The notes: generated from the sequence alone by a model not told the origin. DNA of 64,000 nucleotides from GWF2-38-69 sp965228125 (GCA_965228125.1 OZ245791.1:1736001-1800000); one strand, 5' to 3'; positions 1-9,094 are shown, counted from the first letter of the stretch. Translations and numbers: made by a program.

Positions 1-553
1 CTTTAAAATATACATTATCTACTTTTACTCTTAGATTCTCCTGAATGTTGAATGTAACAACTACCTCTCCATCTTTTTCGGACACAGTTGAGGGAAATAC
101 TGTCACCTGATAGTACCCATTGTCTTGATACAGCTTTTTAATATTCGCAACACTTTCCTGAAGTAACTTTTGCACTAGTGGCTCTGATTTATGAAGTCTG
201 ACTTCTTCCATTATTTTTTCAGTAGTATATTTTTCGTTGCCTTTAATAACTATGTCCTGAATACGCGGAGTATTGGTGAGGATGAATCTGATATCGATTT
301 TACCGTTTAACCCGGTAGAAGTTTTTGCTTCTACATCAGTAAAATATCCTGTATCATAAAGGGATTTTATGTCTTCGTTGAGCTTATCTTGCGAGAATTC
401 TTCTCCTGACTTTAAGTGAATATTGTAATCAATTAAGTCTTTTGGAACTTTTTGGGTGCCAGTTTGATCAAATGTAATATTCCCTACTTGAGAAGAAAAC
501 AAACTCGAACACAAAAGAAAAAGACACGCAAAAATATTAAATTTTCTATTCAA
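1..553 (-). CDS. bamA: Outer membrane protein assembly factor BamA, N-terminal part (runs off window)
   Basis: Reading the minus strand from a TTG at 553 gives an open frame to the window edge (184 codons). It begins with a signal peptide (MNRKFNIFACLFLLCSSLFSS) and continues into POTRA-like repeats: 'QTGTQKVPKDLI', 'LYDTGYFTDVEA' and 'IKGNEKYTTEKIMEEVRL' with 'IKKLYQDNGYYQVTV'. These are the alternating strand/helix signatures of BamA/Omp85 POTRA domains, which receive outer-membrane proteins in the periplasm; the C-terminal barrel would lie outside the window. TTG is chosen because no ATG lies upstream in frame and GGAAG sits 7 nt before it. It is the last visible gene of the prs-to-dnaB run, about 45 bp after the dnaB stop, so co-transcription is likely. 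FtsQ- or TamA-like proteins also carry POTRA domains, but several consecutive POTRAs after a short signal peptide favour BamA. Confidence 0.8.
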   Translation of the reverse strand, partial: MNRKFNIFACLFLLCSSLFSSQVGNITFDQTGTQKVPKDLIDYNIHLKSGEEFSQDKLNEDIKSLYDTGYFTDVEAKTSTGLNGKIDIRFILTNTPRIQDIVIKGNEKYTTEKIMEEVRLHKSEPLVQKLLQESVANIKKLYQDNGYYQVTVFPSTVSEKDGEVVVTFNIQENLRVKVDNVYFK

Positions 554-598
554 TAGAGCACTTCCGTAACTTGGAGTTTATACAATGAAGAATAACAA

Positions 599-1999
599 TT
601 ATTCTTCATTATATCTCGACAAGCTACGAAATGTCATTATTTTTGGAAAAAATTGTAATTTTGCTATACCAGTCTGTCCGTTTCTATTCTTTTCGACTAT
701 TAATTCGGCTTCTACACACTCAACAGTATTGTCTTTTTGTGGGTCTCTGTCCCTATGCAGAAACATCACTATATCTGCGTCCTGCTCTATCGCGCCGGAT
801 TCTCTCAGATGGCTTAACCTTGGTCTGTCCTGAGTTTCTGCCTGACGATTTAATTGAGCAAGGACAATTACAGGAACATCAAGTTCTTTGGCCAGTGATT
901 TTATGCCAACAGAAATTTTTGAAACTTCTACTTGTCTATTGTCACTTTTGCTTACAGTAGCCTGCATTAATTGAAGATAGTCAATAACTATAACGTCAAT
1001 TTTATAGTTAGCTTTTAATCTTAATGCTCTTGCCTTCAGCTCATTAATATCCAATCCAGGAGTAGGATCAATATAGAAAGAAGCATTGCCCAGTTCACTC
1101 GCTGCTCTGGTTATTCTTGACCATTTCGAAGTAAACTCGCTTTCATCAAATCTTTTGTCGTAAAAATCCTTTTCGGATATTTCTGCAATACTACAAAGCA
1201 TTCTGCGGGTAAGTTGTTCGGCAGACATTTCCAAACTAAAAAAAGCAACATTCTTTTTTTTCTTCAACGCCACATGAGTGGCTATATTCAGAGCAAGAGA
1301 AGTTTTACCTATTGAAGGCCTGGCGGCAATAACAATCATCTCCTGCTTTCTAAATCCTATGATAATGTCATCAAGAGTATAAAAGCCAGTAGAAATTCCA
1401 GTTGCTTCAATTTTTTTGCTGCTCAGGTTTTCCAGATATTTAACAGCTCCGATAAGGTGATCCGAAATTTTTGATGCGGAACTTGCAATATTTTCATTTC
1501 TAACTTCAAAGATTGAGCTTTCGATTTCGCCCATTAAATCAGAAACCCCATCTGCTGAAGCATCATAACATTTTGTTATGGTAGAAGCACATACCCCAAT
1601 CATTCTTCTTAGCGCTGCCAGATTTTTCAGTGTTTCACACCAATTCTCAATATTTGCAGTAGTAGCTATACTGTTTTGGAGTTCTATCAGGTATTCATCT
1701 CCACCAATATTTTCCAGGACACCTTCCTGTTTTAGGATAGAGCTGGCCGAAATGACATCAAAAAAATTACCTTTTTCGTGATAGAGTTTGTGGAAAGCCC
1801 GAAAAATTCTTTGATGAGAAGGGTAGAAAAAATAATTGAGATTACTTTTTTCGGAATATGGTAGTTTTTCTATGGCGATGTTTCTGGCCTCTTCTTCAAG
1901 AAGCATAGCCCCCAACACAGCTTTTTCTGTATTTAAGTCATGCGGTGGGGGCTGGTCACTAGGGAAAAAAAAATCGTTTTTCCTTTTTTCCTGTGACAT
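599..1999 (-). CDS. dnaB: Replicative DNA helicase DnaB
   Basis: This 466-residue protein has the full DnaB layout. An N-terminal helical domain begins 'PPPHDLNTEKAVLGAMLLEEEA', followed by a RecA-like helicase domain. The Walker A region reads 'AARPSIGKTSLALNIA' near residue 235, the Walker B 'VIVIDYLQLM' near 345, and the C-terminal motif 'LRESGAIEQDADIVMFLHRD' near 415. DnaB is the hexameric helicase that unwinds the fork and contacts primase and the clamp loader. Length is normal and no intein interrupts the ATP-binding motif, which is a common intein site. It follows rplI by 9 bp, the usual rpsF-ssb-rpsR-rplI-dnaB order of many bacteria. Start is ATG at 1999. Confidence 0.95.
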   Translation of the reverse strand: MSQEKRKNDFFFPSDQPPPHDLNTEKAVLGAMLLEEEARNIAIEKLPYSEKSNLNYFFYPSHQRIFRAFHKLYHEKGNFFDVISASSILKQEGVLENIGGDEYLIELQNSIATTANIENWCETLKNLAALRRMIGVCASTITKCYDASADGVSDLMGEIESSIFEVRNENIASSASKISDHLIGAVKYLENLSSKKIEATGISTGFYTLDDIIIGFRKQEMIVIAARPSIGKTSLALNIATHVALKKKKNVAFFSLEMSAEQLTRRMLCSIAEISEKDFYDKRFDESEFTSKWSRITRAASELGNASFYIDPTPGLDINELKARALRLKANYKIDVIVIDYLQLMQATVSKSDNRQVEVSKISVGIKSLAKELDVPVIVLAQLNRQAETQDRPRLSHLRESGAIEQDADIVMFLHRDRDPQKDNTVECVEAELIVEKNRNGQTGIAKLQFFPKIMTFRSLSRYNEE

Positions 2000-2008
2000 A
2001 GGTTTATG

Positions 2009-2458
2009 CTAAGCCTTTACGACTGATACTGTAACAGTCGCTATAACTTCAGGGTGAAATTTAATTTTCACTTCGTAAGAACCAAGTTCTTTAATAACCG
2101 AAGGAAGAATAACCTTACTATGTTCGACAGGCACACCCTGATCAGTAATAGCCAAAGCTACTGTGTGGGAAGTAACCGAACCGAAAAGTCTGTCGTCGTC
2201 TCCAACATTCATAGGAATGTTTATTTTAAGTTCGGCAACTTTAGCAGCAAGTTGTTGCATTTTTTCGATTTCTGCTTTTCTTTTAGCTTCAATTTTTTCT
2301 CTGGAAGCTTCAAATTGCCTTAAAGCTCCTTTAGAAGCCTTCAAAGCAAGCTTTTTTGGAACAAGGAAATTTCTTGCATAACCGGGAAGCACAGCGACGA
2401 CATCGCCGGCATTTCCGAGGTTCTCAATATCTTCTAAGAGTATATATTTTTCTTTCAT
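2009..2458 (-). CDS. rplI: 50S ribosomal protein bL9
   Basis: The 149-residue product opens with a bL9 N-terminal domain ('LLEDIENLGNAGDVVAVLPGYARNFLVPKKLA'), which binds 23S rRNA. A long charged helix follows (about residues 45-75, rich in Lys/Glu), then the C-terminal domain containing 'IPMNVGDDDRLFGSVTSHTVA'. This two-domain, helix-linked shape and the length are typical. It lies between rpsR and dnaB with short gaps. It is probably translated from a shared mRNA with the upstream rpsF-ssb-rpsR genes. Confidence 0.95.
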   Translation of the reverse strand: MKEKYILLEDIENLGNAGDVVAVLPGYARNFLVPKKLALKASKGALRQFEASREKIEAKRKAEIEKMQQLAAKVAELKINIPMNVGDDDRLFGSVTSHTVALAITDQGVPVEHSKVILPSVIKELGSYEVKIKFHPEVIATVTVSVVKA

Positions 2459-2488
2459 AAATAAGTCTTTTGATTTACTGTGTTAATC

Positions 2489-2728
2489 TTACAAAGCTAA
2501 AGCAAGAACTCTTGCTCTCTTAATTGCGGTACAAAGCATTTTCTGATGTATTTTGCATGTGCCTGTAACACGGCTGGCTAATATTTTTCCATTTTCAGTT
2601 TGGAATTTTGCTAAAAGTTCTGTATCGATGAAATCTATATAGTTAACTTTGTTTTCGCAAAATCTGCATATTCTAGGCCTTACATCTCTTCTTACTGTTC
2701 TTCTTCTTGGTTTCTTATTCTGCATCAT
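2489..2728 (-). CDS. rpsR: 30S ribosomal protein bS18
   Basis: A basic 79-residue protein with the bS18 core: 'CRFCENKVNYIDFIDTELLAKF' in the first half, then 'GKILASRVTGTCKIHQKMLCTAIKRARVLALA'. bS18 pairs with bS6 on the platform of the small subunit. The two N-terminal cysteines (CRFC) are of the zinc-capable type seen in many bacteria. The gene sits 30 bp downstream of ssb and 30 bp upstream of rplI in the conserved S6 operon. The translated start MMQNKKPRRR offers two adjacent methionines; either is possible. Confidence 0.95.
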   Translation of the reverse strand: MMQNKKPRRRTVRRDVRPRICRFCENKVNYIDFIDTELLAKFQTENGKILASRVTGTCKIHQKMLCTAIKRARVLALAL

Positions 2729-2759
2729 AAAAAATTCTCCGAAATAATTTTTATTTTAC

Positions 2760-3290
2760 TCAAAAGGGAATGTCGTCTTCGTGTTCAATATTATCAACAA
2801 AAATATCTTTATCTTGAGGCGGAACAGGCATAGCTGCCCTTGATTGCTGCTTTTGAGCAATTGGTCTGGAATTTTGCTTAACCTCTTCTGATGAATAAGA
2901 ATAATCATCTTCCTGAGCATCAGAGCTATCAGATGGAAGTTGAGTCCTTCTATCGTCAGAACGGCCAAAATTTAAAAACTGGATCCTTTCCGCAGTAACG
3001 AGCAGTCTGGACCTTCTATTTCCTTCCTTGTCATTCCACATATCTGTTTTAAGTCTGCCTTCCACAAAAACAGCAGAACCTTTCTGCAAATATTTGCCAC
3101 AAGAATCAGCCTGTTTGCCCCATGTGACGATGTCAACATAGCAAACTTCTTCCTTGTCCTGTCCATTAAGAGTATATTTACGATTCATGGCTATAGAAAA
3201 ATCGCACACTGCAGACCCTGAAGGATTAGATCCGATTCTTGGATCTTTGGTCAGATTCCCCATTAAAATTACTTTATTAAAAGACGCCAT
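2760..3290 (-). CDS. ssb: Single-stranded DNA-binding protein
   Basis: The 176-residue product has an N-terminal OB fold (about residues 1-105), beginning 'MASFNKVILMGNLTKDPRI' and including 'FSIAMNRKY' and 'GSAVFVEGRLKTDMW'. A low-complexity Gln/Ser/Pro linker follows. The tail is the acidic 'EDDIPF', through which SSB recruits replication and repair proteins. It protects single-stranded DNA at the fork and is encoded between rpsF and rpsR, its standard place. A shorter frame-shifted reading on the same strand is only a shadow. Confidence 0.96.
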   Translation of the reverse strand: MASFNKVILMGNLTKDPRIGSNPSGSAVCDFSIAMNRKYTLNGQDKEEVCYVDIVTWGKQADSCGKYLQKGSAVFVEGRLKTDMWNDKEGNRRSRLLVTAERIQFLNFGRSDDRRTQLPSDSSDAQEDDYSYSSEEVKQNSRPIAQKQQSRAAMPVPPQDKDIFVDNIEHEDDIPF

Positions 3291-3318
3291 AATGTCCCCT
3301 CAAATTCTTTTGAGTATG

Positions 3319-3660
3319 TTATAAAGAAGTTTCCTTCTGTAATATAGCTTCGCTGGCTTTGATCTGATTTTCAGGTCTGTCATAAACAAAAACCTGTACA
3401 CGCAAAGTGCGTTCATCAAGCTTATATTGTTCAGGCAAAGCCTTAACAAAACTTTCTTCAGCGTTGAAGACAAAATCATAATAGATTCCTGCCTTGCGCT
3501 TTTTAATTTCTCTTGCGAACTGTCTACGGCCTAGAGGAGTAACGCTAACCATTTCTCCACCGGCCCCGGAAATAGCTGAGGAAAACTCCTCTGCAAATGC
3601 TTTTCCTTCGTCCTGAACCTTTCTTTCATCCAGGATGAATACGGTTTCGTACTTTTTCAA
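3319..3660 (-). CDS. rpsF: 30S ribosomal protein bS6 (TTG start)
   Basis: The product is a bS6 family protein ('KKYETVFILDERKVQDEGKAFAEEF', '...VTPLGRRQFAREIKKRKAGIYYDFVF'), the partner of bS18 in the small subunit. The longest frame starts at 3708, but that adds 16 non-conserved residues and overlaps the end of pth. A TTG at 3660 gives the normal bS6 N-terminus (M-KKYET) and is preceded by AGGAG with a 7-nt spacer, so I take it as the true start (113 residues). It is the first gene of the rpsF-ssb-rpsR-rplI-dnaB block and starts 10 bp after the pth stop. Confidence 0.93.
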   Translation of the reverse strand: MKKYETVFILDERKVQDEGKAFAEEFSSAISGAGGEMVSVTPLGRRQFAREIKKRKAGIYYDFVFNAEESFVKALPEQYKLDERTLRVQVFVYDRPENQIKASEAILQKETSL

Positions 3661-3670
3661 TTTTGTGCTC

Positions 3671-4264
3671 CTATTTATTGTTATTTGTTTTATTCGCATT
3701 GATGACATTCATAGCCATAGAAATGTCTCTAGCGATTGTTAATCTAATTGCATCTACTGATAAACTGACAGCTTTTTTCAAATCTTCCAGTTCGTTATCT
3801 CTAAAATTGTCCAATACATGGTCAATAGCTAAATCAGCTTTTCCTATTCCAACTCTTAGTCTGGCAAAATTATCTGTTTGAAGCGATAAAATAATAGATT
3901 CAATTCCATTATGTCCAGCGCTGCCTCCTCCGAGCTTAAGTTTTACGACACCAAGCTCAAAATCCATGTCATCGTGAACTACTAATATCTCTTCGGGTTT
4001 AATATCCTCCGAAACAACTAGCCTTTGAACAGCTGTCCCGCTCAAGTTCATATAGGTCATTGGTTTTAAGAAATGAATTCTTCGGCCAGTTATATTTTTT
4101 GTTGAGTATACTCCTCCATATTTCGCTATTGTTATAAATTCTCCTTTCAATCCAGACAGGAATTCATCGACAATCTTAAATCCTATATTGTGCCTTGTAT
4201 CTTCGTATTTCCCACCCGGATTGCCCAAACCTATAACAGCTCTAATTGTATTGGATAATGGCAT
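3671..4264 (-). CDS. pth: Peptidyl-tRNA hydrolase
   Basis: A 197-residue Pth. The N-terminus 'AVIGLGNPGGKYEDTRHNIGF' carries the conserved Asn and the catalytic His of 'RHN'. 'KPMTYMNLSG' and 'VVHDDMDFELG' supply the other active-site residues, and 'GGGSAGHNGIESI' is the standard glycine-rich segment. The enzyme recycles peptidyl-tRNA released during abortive translation. It follows rplY, a common pairing in bacteria (prs-rplY-pth), and is followed by rpsF. Length is typical. Confidence 0.96.
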   Translation of the reverse strand: MPLSNTIRAVIGLGNPGGKYEDTRHNIGFKIVDEFLSGLKGEFITIAKYGGVYSTKNITGRRIHFLKPMTYMNLSGTAVQRLVVSEDIKPEEILVVHDDMDFELGVVKLKLGGGSAGHNGIESIILSLQTDNFARLRVGIGKADLAIDHVLDNFRDNELEDLKKAVSLSVDAIRLTIARDISMAMNVINANKTNNNK

Positions 4265-4332
4265 AGTCTTTGTCAGGAAAAAAAAGAGGCAAAAATATGC
4301 CTCTTATATCACTTTTTGCCGGAGCTTCAGAT

Positions 4333-5001
4333 CTACTCCTTCTTGTCCTTTGCCGAGGCAGCTTCAGCGCTTTCAGCTTTTTCGCCCTCAGCACCTTCAG
4401 ATGCTTCACCTTCTCCAGCTTCAGCGGTCTTTTCAACCTCGATTTTTACTTTCGGTAATCCTACATGGAATATTACCTGATCCATATCTCCTACAGCTTT
4501 AACATTATTAGGAAGAACAACTTCCTTAAGATGGAGCGATGCATTCAATGCCAAAGTACTTACATTTGCTGAAATAGAAGTTGGCAAATCAGCAGGAAGG
4601 CAGGAAACTTGAATTTCATGTACATATTGGTCAAGCACTCCGCCTTGTATCAATCCTGCTGGAGTCCCATGAGGATAGATAGAAACAGAAGCAACAATCT
4701 CTTCATTCATATCGATTTCAATGAAATCAACATGAGTAGTATGAGCAGCCAAATAATTATATTGAACATCCTTGATCAACGCATTTGTTTCCTTCCCGTC
4801 AGGAGAAACCAAAGATATAATGCTTACATCCTGATTTAAGACCTTGTCCAATTCTTTTGCATCCATTTCAAAATGCTTTGGATCTTTATGTAAACCATAG
4901 ACTATTGCAGGAACTTTTCCTTCTTTTCTAGCTCTGCGCGAAGAAGAGGAGCCAAGAACTGTTCTTTCAATAACGTTTAATTTGCTAATAGTAGTAGCCA
5001 T
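4333..5001 (-). CDS. rplY: 50S ribosomal protein bL25 (TL5/Ctc form)
   Basis: The 222-residue protein is the long (Ctc/TL5) form of bL25. The N-terminal 5S-rRNA-binding domain covers about residues 1-95 ('SSSRRARKEGKVPAIVYGLHKDPKHF', 'HVDFIEID'). The C-terminal beta domain covers about 100-190 ('VSIYPHGTPAGLIQGGVLDQYVHEIQVSCLPADLP'). A low-complexity Ala/Glu/Gly/Lys tail of roughly 35 residues follows, as in many long-form L25 proteins. Upstream prs and downstream pth form the familiar cluster. Confidence 0.93.
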   Translation of the reverse strand: MATTISKLNVIERTVLGSSSSRRARKEGKVPAIVYGLHKDPKHFEMDAKELDKVLNQDVSIISLVSPDGKETNALIKDVQYNYLAAHTTHVDFIEIDMNEEIVASVSIYPHGTPAGLIQGGVLDQYVHEIQVSCLPADLPTSISANVSTLALNASLHLKEVVLPNNVKAVGDMDQVIFHVGLPKVKIEVEKTAEAGEGEASEGAEGEKAESAEAASAKDKKE

Positions 5002-5049
5002 TTTCTAATCCTTTTCCTTTTATTCTTTTATCAAAATATAAATATATGA

Positions 5050-6006
5050 TTATTTATCACTAGTCTTAAATAGCGATGACAATGAACCGCCCGCATGAAT
5101 TCTTCTTATAGCCTCAGCCATGATCGGAGCCACACTTACAGTTTTAAGTTTTTTGGTTTTACCGATAAGTTCAGGAACAGAATCCGTGGTAACAAGTTCT
5201 TCAATACCGCTCTCGTCAAGCCTCTTAACACCAAGATCATTCAAAAGACAATGAGATATTGCTGCTATAACTCTGCTTGCACCTTCTTTTCTTAGAAGTT
5301 GCTCGCCGGCTATAAGTGTTCCAGCTGTTGAAGTTAAGTCATCTATAATCAGGCATGTTCTGCCTTTGACATCTCCTACAAGGTGAGATGATGCGACTGA
5401 TACTGCATCTGTTCTTCTTTTGGCTATTACAGCCAACCCGGCACCTAAAGAACTACTATAGTTATGAGCCATTTTCACGCTTCCTGAATCAGGAGCAACG
5501 ACAACAGCATTTTCTCCCATCATCTTTTTTAAATGAGGATATAAAATCGGCGCAGCATAAAGATGATCTACCGGTATATCGAAAAATCCCATAATTTGCT
5601 GGGCATGTAAATCCAAAGTAAGAATTCTGTTTGCGCCGGCTGCAGTAAGAAGGTTAGCTACTAGTTTTGATGTAATAGCCACTCTTGGTTTATCTTTCCT
5701 GTCTTGTCTTGCGTATCCATAATAAGGGATTACAGCAGTTATACGTCCAGCTGATGCGCGCATTGCAGCATCAATCATTATCAAAAGTTCCATGAGGGTT
5801 TCGTTAGGAGGATAACAGGTAGGCTGAATTAAAAATACGTCTCCTCCACGAATATTCTGAAGAAATTGAACAAAAATTTCACCATCGGGAAAATGTTCAA
5901 TTTTTACGTTGCCGAGAGTAATGCCAAGTTGTTCTGCTATGTCTTTTGCTAGTTTAGGATGCGCGGTACCTGAAAAAACAAATAATTCCTGACTTTTAGT
6001 ATACAT
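5050..6006 (-). CDS. prs: Ribose-phosphate pyrophosphokinase
   Basis: The 318-residue protein makes PRPP from ribose 5-phosphate and ATP for nucleotide, His and Trp synthesis. Visible motifs are 'FPDGEIFVQF' near the N-terminus, the flexible catalytic loop 'YYGYARQDRKDKPR', 'ANRILTLDLHAQQIMGFFDIPVDHL', and the PRPP-binding loop 'CLIIDDLTSTAGT'. The metal-binding stretch reads 'VAPDSGSVKMA' rather than the more usual PDxGGxKRA, a mild variation. It is the first gene of the minus-strand run toward bamA; its promoter should lie in the 177-bp divergent gap before the Mla operon. Confidence 0.96.
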   Translation of the reverse strand: MYTKSQELFVFSGTAHPKLAKDIAEQLGITLGNVKIEHFPDGEIFVQFLQNIRGGDVFLIQPTCYPPNETLMELLIMIDAAMRASAGRITAVIPYYGYARQDRKDKPRVAITSKLVANLLTAAGANRILTLDLHAQQIMGFFDIPVDHLYAAPILYPHLKKMMGENAVVVAPDSGSVKMAHNYSSSLGAGLAVIAKRRTDAVSVASSHLVGDVKGRTCLIIDDLTSTAGTLIAGEQLLRKEGASRVIAAISHCLLNDLGVKRLDESGIEELVTTDSVPELIGKTKKLKTVSVAPIMAEAIRRIHAGGSLSSLFKTSDK

Positions 6007-6183
6007 AATGACACATATCCCTTAAATATTGTTTATTTTCTCTTTTCAAAGATTATAAATACTGCTCATTACTATAAAATAATTCATGAAACCAGCATAG
6101 ATTTAAGTTCTTTCTATGCAGATTTCGACTAAAAAAGAGCTTTACTATACACGAAAGCTTTTGTTAGTCAACTTTCAATACGA

Positions 6184-7350
6184 GTGAAACTTAAATATAT
6201 GATTCACGAAAACAATAAAGAAGTAAAACCTCACCTGCTTGAATTAAAGCAGGATGATAAAATACTTACTGTCTCAAATTTCCCTGATAACAATATGGAT
6301 GAAATATCTTTCTGTGAGAATTTTAATGTTTTGAAAAAAATCTTCAAAAGTACACAATTTAAACTAATAGTATTTGATTTAGAGAAAGTTAAGCCAAATT
6401 TCAAGGATTCTATAAGTTTTCTCGATGCCTGCGTAGCTTACTGTATGAGCAGGTGTATAAAAGTTAGAATTATTAACTCATCTCCTGATTTGGATGAATT
6501 TCTTAGAGAACTTAATTTTATAATAACACTTTCGGAAATAAGAATCAGGCACAAAAAACAACAAAGTGTATCAGCATTCGTATCAATAGGGGAAGCGGCT
6601 GTTAAGTTCGCATCAGACCTGAAATCCTATATTGGATTTACAGGGGAAATAGTTTCAGCTTTGGCATATTCGATCTTTCACCCTAGAAAAATTCAATGGA
6701 AAGAAGCTCTGTATTATATGGATAAAACAGGGGCAGATGCAGTACCAATCGTTTTTGCAGTCTGTTTTCTAACCGGAGCAATCATAGCTTATCAAGGCGT
6801 AGTCCAAATGGGAAGATTTGGACTTTCTATTTTTACTTCTGATTTAATTGGCCTTGCGATGACCAAGGAATTGGGAGCTTTAATGACTTCAATGGTTTGT
6901 ATCGGGCGGGCGGGCTCAGCATTTGCCGCAGAAATTGGAACAATGCAAGTTTCAGAAGAAATTGATGCTATGGAAACTATGGGGCTTAGAACTTCAAGAT
7001 TCCTTGTTATTCCGAAAGTTATTGCGCTAGCCTGCGTAATGCCGCTTCTTGTAATCATAGCTGATGTCGCAGGAATTTTGGGAGGCTCAGTGGCAGCAGT
7101 ACTGAAAAGCGGCATCTCCTTCCAATCGTTCTTTTCAAGAACAATATCGGCTGTAAGTTTTGATAATGTGATGGAAGGAGTCATCAAAAGTATTATTTTT
7201 GCTATACTTATTGCTGCAATAGGGTGTTTACGAGGATATGAGTCAGAACGCGATGCCAAAGGAGTAGGAAAGGCCGCCACTTCATCGGTAGTCAGCGGGA
7301 TATTCCTGATAGTAGTAGCAGATGGTCTTTTAACGCTTTTTTTTAACTAA
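6184..7350 (+). CDS. MlaE-type lipid ABC transporter permease with N-terminal STAS-like domain
   Basis: This 388-residue protein is the membrane subunit of an MCE/Mla transporter, which moves phospholipids between the inner and outer membranes. Residues about 1-125 look like a soluble STAS-type domain ('FKLIVFDLEKVKPNFKDSISFLDACVAYCMS'). From about residue 140 the MlaE permease begins, with membrane helices and the hallmark 'GRAGSAFAAEIGTMQVSEEIDAMETMG'. In Proteobacteria the STAS component is the separate protein MlaB, so this is a natural fusion, known in other phyla. The start is uncertain: GTG at 6184 gives the longest frame, while ATG at 6199 is the alternative; neither has a strong ribosome-binding site. 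The ATPase gene follows 9 bp later. Confidence 0.88.
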   Translation: MKLKYMIHENNKEVKPHLLELKQDDKILTVSNFPDNNMDEISFCENFNVLKKIFKSTQFKLIVFDLEKVKPNFKDSISFLDACVAYCMSRCIKVRIINSSPDLDEFLRELNFIITLSEIRIRHKKQQSVSAFVSIGEAAVKFASDLKSYIGFTGEIVSALAYSIFHPRKIQWKEALYYMDKTGADAVPIVFAVCFLTGAIIAYQGVVQMGRFGLSIFTSDLIGLAMTKELGALMTSMVCIGRAGSAFAAEIGTMQVSEEIDAMETMGLRTSRFLVIPKVIALACVMPLLVIIADVAGILGGSVAAVLKSGISFQSFFSRTISAVSFDNVMEGVIKSIIFAILIAAIGCLRGYESERDAKGVGKAATSSVVSGIFLIVVADGLLTLFFN

Positions 7351-7359
7351 TTCTATAAT

Positions 7360-8118
7360 ATGCAAGAAGATTCAGTCGTCATAAAAACAGAGAATCTGAC
7401 AGTAGGATATCGCGATACAATTATCCTAAAAGATATAAATTTTTCAGTAAAGAAAGGTGAAATATTTGCCATCCTTGGTGGCTCAGGAAGCGGCAAGAGT
7501 ACGATTATAAAACACTTGACAGGATTAAACAAACCAATAACAGGCAAAATAATAATCAATGGCATTGATATAGTAACAGCAGAAGATTATGTATTAGGGG
7601 AGCTTAGAAAAGACTTTGGGATATTATATCAATCGGGTGCCCTTTTCAGCTCACTTACATTGGAAGAGAATATAGCTCTTCCTCTTTTGGAATATTCCTG
7701 CTATCCTAAAGAAGCCATTTATTCAATTGCAAAAGTTAAGCTTAATACTGTTGGATTGAGCGGGTATGAAAATTTTATGCCATATGAACTTAGCGGCGGT
7801 ATGAAAAAGAGAGCTGCTTTGGCCCGGGCTATGGCTCTTGATCCAAAGATTCTCTTTTTTGATGAACCTTCAGCAGGGCTTGATCCGATAAGTTCGGCCA
7901 AACTTGACGACTTAATACTAAAGCTAAATGCTGAAACAGGAGTTACAATTGTAATTGTGACTCACGAGCTCGAAAGCCTTTTTTCAGTAGCTGACAGGGT
8001 TATCATAGTTGATAAGAAAACCAAAAGTATTCTTGATGAAGGCGAACCAAAAAGCTTGCGTGGGAGCAGTAAAAATGAATGGGTCAGAAATTTTTTAAAC
8101 AGAAAATATTTAGGATAA
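7360..8118 (+). CDS. ABC transporter ATP-binding protein, MlaF-like
   Basis: A 252-residue ATPase energising the adjacent MlaE permease. It has Walker A 'GGSGSGKST' (about residue 41), a Q-loop region 'GILYQSGALFSSLTLEENIALPL', the ABC signature 'LSGGMKKRAALARAMALDP', Walker B 'ILFFDEPSAGLDP', and the switch His in 'IVTHE'. The signature form LSGGM, instead of LSGGQ, is the MlaF type. The gene lies between the permease and the MCE gene with gaps of 9 and 4 bp, so the three form one operon. Confidence 0.92.
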   Translation: MQEDSVVIKTENLTVGYRDTIILKDINFSVKKGEIFAILGGSGSGKSTIIKHLTGLNKPITGKIIINGIDIVTAEDYVLGELRKDFGILYQSGALFSSLTLEENIALPLLEYSCYPKEAIYSIAKVKLNTVGLSGYENFMPYELSGGMKKRAALARAMALDPKILFFDEPSAGLDPISSAKLDDLILKLNAETGVTIVIVTHELESLFSVADRVIIVDKKTKSILDEGEPKSLRGSSKNEWVRNFLNRKYLG

Positions 8119-8122
8119 CATT

Positions 8123-9094
8123 ATGTCTAATGTAGCAAACAAATTTAAACTAGGCATTTTTGTAATTTTAACTTTTATTCTACTTATCATAATAGCAGTT
8201 TTATTGGGATCTTTATCATTGTTTGAAAACAGAATAAAATGCATGACAGTCGTAAATTCTTCTGTACAAGGACTATCTAAGGGCGCAAAAGTTAAATTCA
8301 GTGGAGTAACCATTGGATTGGTTAATTCGATTCAAATTTCTCCAAAGGGGGATTACATATATATCTACATGGAATTAACATCTGAAGCTATAGCTCCGTC
8401 CGATAATAAGAATTCTGATGAAACAGCAACATTTACTAGTTTCTTAAAGCATGAGATCAAACATGGACTTTGTTGTCAACTAAGATATGAAGGTATAACG
8501 GGCACTCTGTATCAGGAAATTAAGTATTTTCCTGATGATACATACAAAGTTCCGACCCCTGATCTACCTGAAGGGCATCCTCTTTTTATCCCGTCGACTC
8601 CGCCTATCCTGCTTGTTGACCTTATGAACAAAGTAAATTCTTCACTTGAAAAGATCTCAAAAATCGATGAGATATTCATGAGGGTAGCCGCCACAGTTGA
8701 CACGATCAATAAATATCTTGAGGGGCCTCAAGTTGCTACATTTATCAAGGAAACAGAAAAAATTTCGGTCAATCTTGCTCAAGTATCCGAGAAAATTAAC
8801 TCCATTTTAACCAAAGAAAAAATTACGCAGATTATTGATGACATAGAAATCGCTTCAAACCAAGTTAAGGACATTTCTATTAAGATGAACGCTCAGCTTC
8901 AAGAAGCAAAAATCGCAGAGACGACTTTAAAAGCCAGACAGCTTCTTGATACGGCAAAAGAGGATATTAATAATATCACAGGTTCGATAGACACAGCCAG
9001 CCAAAGCGTGACAGAACTTTCAGATTCTTTGAATAGAAACCCCGACTCGATAATAATGGGATCTGGCAAAAGCACAGTGGTCCCAGCTTTCTAG
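8123..9094 (+). CDS. MCE (MlaD-like) lipid-transport substrate-binding protein
   Basis: The 323-residue protein has one N-terminal membrane anchor ('LGIFVILTFILLIIIAVLLGSLSLF') followed by an MCE domain: 'VQGLSKGAKVKFSGVTIGLVNSIQI', 'LRYEGITGTLYQEIKYFP'. From about residue 190 it continues in a long helical, Ile/Asn/Lys-rich region likely to form a coiled coil or tunnel. MCE proteins form periplasmic hexamers that carry lipids and contact the permease. The gene starts 4 bp after the ATPase stop. The Mla outer-membrane lipoprotein (MlaA) and MlaC are not in the window. Confidence 0.9.
   Translation: MSNVANKFKLGIFVILTFILLIIIAVLLGSLSLFENRIKCMTVVNSSVQGLSKGAKVKFSGVTIGLVNSIQISPKGDYIYIYMELTSEAIAPSDNKNSDETATFTSFLKHEIKHGLCCQLRYEGITGTLYQEIKYFPDDTYKVPTPDLPEGHPLFIPSTPPILLVDLMNKVNSSLEKISKIDEIFMRVAATVDTINKYLEGPQVATFIKETEKISVNLAQVSEKINSILTKEKITQIIDDIEIASNQVKDISIKMNAQLQEAKIAETTLKARQLLDTAKEDINNITGSIDTASQSVTELSDSLNRNPDSIIMGSGKSTVVPAF

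Noticed and set aside
585..960. Plus-strand frames opposite the end of dnaB
   Set aside because: They are antisense to dnaB, show no recognisable domain and have no ribosome-binding site.
3661..3708. 16-residue N-terminal extension of rpsF
   Set aside because: It overlaps the pth gene, is not conserved in bS6, and the internal TTG has AGGAG at good spacing.
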